Part shown: positions 41,306-44,823 of the stretch, piece by piece
How the letters are laid out: each line of letters begins with the position of its first letter
Numbering within the stretch: the stretch's first letter is position 1
Origin: CAYMNU01 sp964391885
GTDB lineage: Archaea; Altiarchaeota; Altiarchaeia; JAFGQM01
Reading direction: 5' to 3'
DNA length: 44,823 nucleotides
Assembly: GCA_964391885.1 (NCBI GenBank)
Contig: CAYMNU010000074.1
Span: 1-44,823 of the forward strand
Translations under genes and position numbers: made by a program
The notes under the pieces: model-generated
Seen by the model: the letters and a program-made list of their open reading frames with translations, nothing else
Told to the model about the DNA's origin: nothing
The model's database searches: none

Positions 41306-42022
41306 ATGGGCGGAAAAAGCGACACACCTCTTATCGTGAAAGGAAAGAGGCTTGATGGAAGGAAATTTGATGAGATGAGGCCTATAAAGATAGAGGCCGG
41401 AGTCTTGCAGCGGGCCGACGGCTCGTGCTATCTCGAGTGGGGCAAGAACAAGGTAATCGCAGCAGTCTACGGGCCGAGGGAATTGCACCCCAAGCACTTG
41501 CAGGATAACACGCAGGCGGTCCTCCGCTGCAGGTATAACATGGCGCCATTCTCTGTCAGCGACAGGAAGAGGCCGGGTCCCGACAGGAGAAGCACCGAGA
41601 TAAGCCTGGTGATACGTGAGGCATTTGAAAGGGTAGTATTCCTAAATCAATTCCCGACAAGCGGCATTGATGTTTTTATGGAGGTTCTGCAGGCAGATGC
41701 GGGCACAAGGATAGCCGCACTTGCAGCGGGCGCAGTGGCGCTTGCGGATGCGGGAATCCCAATGAGGGATCTTGTGGCAGGCTGCGCGGCCGGGAAAGTA
41801 GATGGCGAGATTGTCCTGGACCTCGACCAGCCTGAAGACAACTTCGGCGAGGGAGACATGCCTCTGGCATATGTGCCCTCAAAGGAAGAGGTTGTTCTCT
41901 TACAGCTGGACGGCGAGTTCACCAAAGAGGAGTTTGAGAAGGCAAAATCCCTGGCAATAGAGGGCTCGAAAAAGGTATATGAGCTACAGAAGAAGGCCCT
42001 GAAAGACAAATACAAGGAGTGA
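41306..42022 (+). CDS. rrp41: Exosome catalytic subunit Rrp41
   Basis: The 238-residue RNase PH-fold subunit performs phosphorolytic 3'-5' RNA decay. Family segments are RLDGRKFDEMRPIKIEAGVLQRADGSCYLEWG, YNMAPFSVSDRKRPGPDRRSTEIS and VLDLDQPEDNFGEGDMPLAY, which carries the active-site Asp cluster. The gene is 48 nt after rrp4 and next to rrp42, in the usual order. Confidence 0.96.
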   Translation: MGGKSDTPLIVKGKRLDGRKFDEMRPIKIEAGVLQRADGSCYLEWGKNKVIAAVYGPRELHPKHLQDNTQAVLRCRYNMAPFSVSDRKRPGPDRRSTEISLVIREAFERVVFLNQFPTSGIDVFMEVLQADAGTRIAALAAGAVALADAGIPMRDLVAGCAAGKVDGEIVLDLDQPEDNFGEGDMPLAYVPSKEEVVLLQLDGEFTKEEFEKAKSLAIEGSKKVYELQKKALKDKYKE

Positions 42023-42027
42023 TTAAG

Positions 42028-42810
42028 ATGAACATAGACAGAGAACTTAAAAGGCATTTTGTCGGTCGCTTGATTGAAAACGACAGACGGATAGATGGAA
42101 GGGGCTTTGACGATATCAGGGAAACCTCAATAGAGACAAACTTCGTCAGTGACAAGGCCGAAGGCAGTGCCAGGGTAAAGCTGGGAAACACGGATGTTCT
42201 GTGCGGAATAAAGCTGAATCCGGGAACTCCATATCCTGATGCGCCCAATTCCGGTGTTATGTCAACAGGCGCTGAGCTGGTTCCTATAGCATCCCCAAGC
42301 TTCGAGATGGGCAGGCCTGGAGAGGATGCCATAGAGCTGGCGAGAGTGGTTGACAGAGGCATCCGCGAGTCCGGCATGATAGACCTGGACAAGCTTTGTG
42401 TCACGCCCGGAGAGCTGGTCTGGATGGTGTCAATAGACATGCACGTCCTTAACCATGACGGTAATTTACTGGACGCCTGCAATATAGCGTCTGTAGCTGC
42501 ACTCAACAGTGCATACGTGCCGAAGATAGACAAAGACACCAAAGAGGTTACAAGGGAAAAGGCATCAGACCTTCCCATAACCAAGCTGCCGCTGTCATTT
42601 ACATTCGCCAAGATAGCCGGCAAGATAGTGCTTGACCCTATCCTTGACGAGGAGTTTGCCATGGATGCGCGGCTTACTGTTGCAGTAACTGAAAAGCACA
42701 TACATGCCATGCAGAAGGGTGGTGACGGCGCTTTCTCTTCGGAAGAGATATCCGATATGGTCGACAGGGCGATGGCCAAATACAAGGGGGTCAAAAAGCT
42801 TATAAAATGA
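42028..42810 (+). CDS. rrp42: Exosome ring subunit Rrp42
   Basis: The ATG at 42028 gives 260 residues and has the Shine-Dalgarno AGGAG at 42015-42019. A GTG at 42019 in the same frame would add three residues and overlap the rrp41 stop. The RNase PH fold is clear (RRIDGRGFDDIRETSIETNF, SARVKLGNTDVLCGIKL) and the catalytic Asp cluster of Rrp41 is altered. It contributes to the RNA-binding ring but not to catalysis. eL43 overlaps its end by 4 nt. Confidence 0.95.
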   Translation: MNIDRELKRHFVGRLIENDRRIDGRGFDDIRETSIETNFVSDKAEGSARVKLGNTDVLCGIKLNPGTPYPDAPNSGVMSTGAELVPIASPSFEMGRPGEDAIELARVVDRGIRESGMIDLDKLCVTPGELVWMVSIDMHVLNHDGNLLDACNIASVAALNSAYVPKIDKDTKEVTREKASDLPITKLPLSFTFAKIAGKIVLDPILDEEFAMDARLTVAVTEKHIHAMQKGGDGAFSSEEISDMVDRAMAKYKGVKKLIK

Positions 42811-43007
42811 GTGACGACAAGAACTATGTGGGTGGATTCGGCCCGAGGTATGGGCGGAAGATACGCTCTAGAGTGTCCGAAGTGGAGAAAAAGCAAAGGG
42901 CTAGGCAGGACTGCCCCAAGTGCGGCAAGGCTGCCCAGCGCATAAGCTCCGGGATATACGAATGCCCTAAATGCGGGAAATTCACCGGCGGAGCATATTC
43001 TATATAA
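42807..43007 (+). CDS. rpl37ae: Ribosomal protein eL43 (L37Ae)
   Basis: The 66-residue zinc-ribbon protein has CPKC pairs around residues 36-39 and 53-56 (DCPKCGKAA...YECPKCGKFTGGAY). The N-terminal GGFGPRYGRKIRSRV is typical of L37Ae. It is part of the large ribosomal subunit. It sits between rrp42 and rpoP as in many archaea. Confidence 0.96.
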   Translation: MSDDKNYVGGFGPRYGRKIRSRVSEVEKKQRARQDCPKCGKAAQRISSGIYECPKCGKFTGGAYSI

Positions 43008-43008
43008 A

Positions 43009-43140
43009 ATGGGCGAATTCATCTGCCAGAAATGCGGCAAGACTGTGGACAACACGCTGAAAGTAGTGTGCCCCTATTGCAGCGGGCGCATACTGATAAA
43101 GCGTGCATCAGGCTTGGTAAAAGAGCTGCCTGCAGAGTAG
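43009..43140 (+). CDS. rpoP: RNA polymerase subunit P (RpoP/Rpb12-like)
   Basis: This very short gene encodes 43 residues starting 1 nt after the eL43 stop. It carries CQKCGK near the N-terminus and CPYCSGR after about 12 residues, the zinc-binding pattern of RpoP, followed by RILIKRASGLVKELPAE. RpoP helps hold the RNA polymerase assembly and promoter DNA. Position between eL43 and pcc1 fits the conserved cluster. Confidence 0.92.
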   Translation: MGEFICQKCGKTVDNTLKVVCPYCSGRILIKRASGLVKELPAE

Positions 43141-43141
43141 G

Positions 43142-43363
43142 ATGGAGGCAGAGCTTAGGGTAGCTATGGCTAATCCGCAGGAGGCTGAGGTAGTTAAAAA
43201 AGCCATGTCCGTGGACGAGAAGCCAGGCTCTCGCAGCTCCGTTTCCATGGTCTCCGAAGGCAAAAGCCTCATTATGCACATAAAGGCATCGGACCTCGGC
43301 GCGCTAAGGGCGTCCTTGAATTCATCACTCAGGGAGCTTAAGGTCGCCGATTCAGTACTATAA
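43142..43363 (+). CDS. pcc1: KEOPS complex subunit Pcc1-like
   Basis: The 73-residue protein starts 1 nt after rpoP. The fold pattern (SRSSVSMVSEGKSLIMHIKASDLGALRASLNSSLRELKVAD) matches Pcc1, the dimerising subunit that binds Kae1 in the tRNA t6A-modification complex. The usual N-terminal strand is slightly shortened. The order rpoP-pcc1 is a known archaeal arrangement. Kae1, Bud32 and Cgi121 are not in the window. Confidence 0.85.
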   Translation: MEAELRVAMANPQEAEVVKKAMSVDEKPGSRSSVSMVSEGKSLIMHIKASDLGALRASLNSSLRELKVADSVL

Positions 43364-43364
43364 A

Positions 43365-44618
43365 ATGGAAACATCCAGTATACCCGGGTTTTACAAGCTT
43401 TCTCCGACAGAGCGGCTTAAGAATGTGGCCGAGCTTTCGGGCCTGAGCGAAGAGGAGACCTCATTGCTTTCAGACTGCGGTGCCCTTGACCCTGTCAGAG
43501 TGGATATAATGATAGAGAATGTCATAGGCATAGTCGGCATACCCCTGGGTGTGGCAACCAACTTCAAGATAAACGGAAATGATTATCTGATTCCGATGGC
43601 GACTGAAGAATCATCAGTGGTCGCTGCAGCTTCAAACGCTGCCAAGATGGCCCGTTTGAAGGGGGGTTTTCACACAGAGAGCACGGAGCCGGTTATGATC
43701 GGGCAAATACAATTGGTCGATGTCCCAGAACCCAATGCGGCAAAGGACAAAATATTAGCGGCAAAGGAAAGATTGCTTGAGACTGCAAAAGAGCAGGATT
43801 CCATTCTAGTCAAATTCGGCGGCGGGCCCCGTGATTTAACAGTCAAAATACTTGATACTGAACAGGGTGCAATGCTGCGCGTGCATCTCATGGTTGACGT
43901 CAGAGATGCCATGGGTGCCAATGCTGTGAATACAATGGCCGAGGCGATATCACCAATCCTCGAGGAGCTTTCAGGCGGCAGGGCACTTTTGAAGATAATA
44001 TCTAATCTTGCCGTGCATAGGATGGCAAAAGCTAAGGCTGTCTTTGCCAAAGAGGCGCTCGGCGGCGAAGACGTCGTCGACAATATATTGAAGGCTTATG
44101 CATTTGCCGAGAATGACATCTACAGGTGTGCGACCCACAACAAAGGCATAATGAACGGCATCATTGCAGCTGCCCTTGCAACCGGCCAGGACCACAGGGC
44201 GATAGAGGCCGGGGCTCATGTTTATGCTTCCCTCGAGAGCTACAAGTCGCTTACAAAGTATTCTAAGAATGGGGACGGCGACCTTGTGGGCGAGATAGAG
44301 CTGCCCATGGCGGTTGCAACCATAGGCGGCGCCACAAAGGTGCATCCTGCTTTCCAAGCCTGCCAGAAGATACTTGGGGCAAAGAATTCAAAGGAGATGG
44401 CTGAAGTCTTTGCCGCATTGGGCCTAGCGCAGAATTTAGCTGCTCTGAGAGCGCTTTCTGACGAGGGCATACAAAAGGGTCACATGTCTTTGCATGCCAG
44501 AAACATCGCAGTCATGGCGGGCGCAAAGGGCGAAGAGATTGAGAAGATAGCTAACCAGATGATAAGCGAGGGCAGTGTCAGGATGTCACGCGCGAAAGAG
44601 CTGATTGAGATGCTATAA
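43365..44618 (+). CDS. Class II hydroxymethylglutaryl-CoA reductase
   Basis: The 417-residue enzyme forms mevalonate for isoprenoid membrane lipids. It is the class II type: ENVIGIVGIPLGVA at 51-64, then EESSVVAAAS (catalytic Glu), DVRDAMGANAVNTMAE (cofactor loop), HNKGIMNGI (catalytic Lys), GQDHRAIEAGAH (catalytic Asp) and KGHMSLHAR with the catalytic His. Most archaea use class I, while class II is known in some archaea and many bacteria and is often explained by transfer. It starts 1 nt after pcc1, so it is in the exosome transcript. Confidence 0.94.
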   Translation: METSSIPGFYKLSPTERLKNVAELSGLSEEETSLLSDCGALDPVRVDIMIENVIGIVGIPLGVATNFKINGNDYLIPMATEESSVVAAASNAAKMARLKGGFHTESTEPVMIGQIQLVDVPEPNAAKDKILAAKERLLETAKEQDSILVKFGGGPRDLTVKILDTEQGAMLRVHLMVDVRDAMGANAVNTMAEAISPILEELSGGRALLKIISNLAVHRMAKAKAVFAKEALGGEDVVDNILKAYAFAENDIYRCATHNKGIMNGIIAAALATGQDHRAIEAGAHVYASLESYKSLTKYSKNGDGDLVGEIELPMAVATIGGATKVHPAFQACQKILGAKNSKEMAEVFAALGLAQNLAALRALSDEGIQKGHMSLHARNIAVMAGAKGEEIEKIANQMISEGSVRMSRAKELIEML

Positions 44619-44823
44619 CTTTTTTGCCCTTTTTTCTACCTTTTCCCAGTCTAGGTCAGGCGTGGTTGATTTCTCTTCTACTGCGAAGCTCGCGGCTGCG
44701 CTTGCAAGCTTTCCTGATTCTTCAAGGCCCTTTTCTGACATCATCGAGGCGATGAAGGCGCCTGTGTATGCGTCTCCCGCGCCGAATGGGGACTGGGTTT
44801 CGACAGGGAAGGCATCTATTTGG
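44613..44823 (-). CDS. PfkB-family carbohydrate kinase, C-terminal part (5' end outside window)
   Basis: A frame open from the window edge to a stop at 44613-44615 encodes 70 residues. FPVETQSPFGAGDAYTGAFI is the PfkB C-terminal catalytic motif (GAGD with the catalytic Asp), and the rest is the usual end helix (LEESGKLASAAASFAVEEKSTTPDLDWEKV). It overlaps the convergent HMG-CoA reductase stop by 6 nt. It differs from the PfkB gene at 10518, which has GIGD. The substrate is unknown. Confidence 0.88.
   Translation of the reverse strand, partial: QIDAFPVETQSPFGAGDAYTGAFIASMMSEKGLEESGKLASAAASFAVEEKSTTPDLDWEKVEKRAKKL

Noticed and set aside
41919..43055. 378-residue reverse-strand open frame opposite rrp42 and eL43
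   Set aside because: It is entirely antisense to well-identified genes, is Ser/Pro/Leu-rich in the way of shadow frames, and shows no known motif.
1..44823. CRISPR array or cas genes
   Set aside because: No regularly spaced direct repeats of 24-40 bp and no Cas-like protein were seen. The longest tandem units are 27 bp inside the eS6 coding tail.

Overview
The window is archaeal. It carries aIF5B, aIF2-gamma, eS6, eL43, an RNA exosome/proteasome cluster, SBDS, Rio1, a Dim2/Pno1-like KH protein, Gar1, TFB-type cyclin proteins, FEN1, archaeal Elp3 and an NFACT/Rqc2 protein. Promoters look archaeal (TATA-like boxes), and several genes have the box about 24-29 nt before the start codon, which suggests leaderless mRNAs. 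Gene density is high, with many 4-nt overlaps. Class II HMG-CoA reductase, TFB-like proteins without a zinc ribbon and many unassigned membrane proteins suggest a deep euryarchaeal or DPANN-type lineage. Its biosynthesis is not fully reduced, since trpDCF, aroE and pdxST are present. I cannot fix the phylum from sequence alone.

Layout: 1-86 is the tail of an unidentified gene. 183-2541 holds a four-helix membrane protein, then KH, Rio1 and PRC-barrel genes. 2719-8299 holds argS, a membrane protein, and a reverse-strand run NFACT-aroE-uppP. 8383-9257 is a gar1-TFB pair with a palindrome just upstream. 9452-11474 is a divergent pair (a Fe-S LutB-like protein and a PfkB kinase). 11624-13378 is aIF5B, preceded by tandem repeats. 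13420-17302 is an accessory island of three related atypical kinase-like proteins and one unknown protein. 17373-19219 is eS6 (with a repetitive acidic tail) and aIF2-gamma. 19256-21010 holds a protein with three cyclin/TFB-like repeats, divergent from a winged-helix gene with a palindromic operator candidate. 21011-21320 is a hairpin-rich region ending in a T8 run, a candidate structured RNA. 21387-23807 is trpDCF. 24291-26028 is a three-gene unit ending in a prepilin peptidase. 26146-32473 encodes two large anchored surface proteins with Cys-rich, dockerin-like and MopE-like motifs. 32475-38887 holds nucleotide metabolism, elp3, pdxST, FEN1 and RNase P Rnp2. 39156-44618 is psmA-SBDS-rrp4-rrp41-rrp42-eL43-rpoP-pcc1-hmgA. 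The window ends in a partial PfkB kinase.

How the genes work together: ribosome biogenesis and RNA turnover dominate (KH, Rio1, Gar1, SBDS, exosome, eS6, initiation factors, Rnp2, Elp3). The most unusual parts are the kinase-like island, the triple-cyclin protein with its divergent regulator, the hairpin-rich 21.0-21.3 kb region, the structured leader before psmA, and the paired surface proteins beside a prepilin peptidase.
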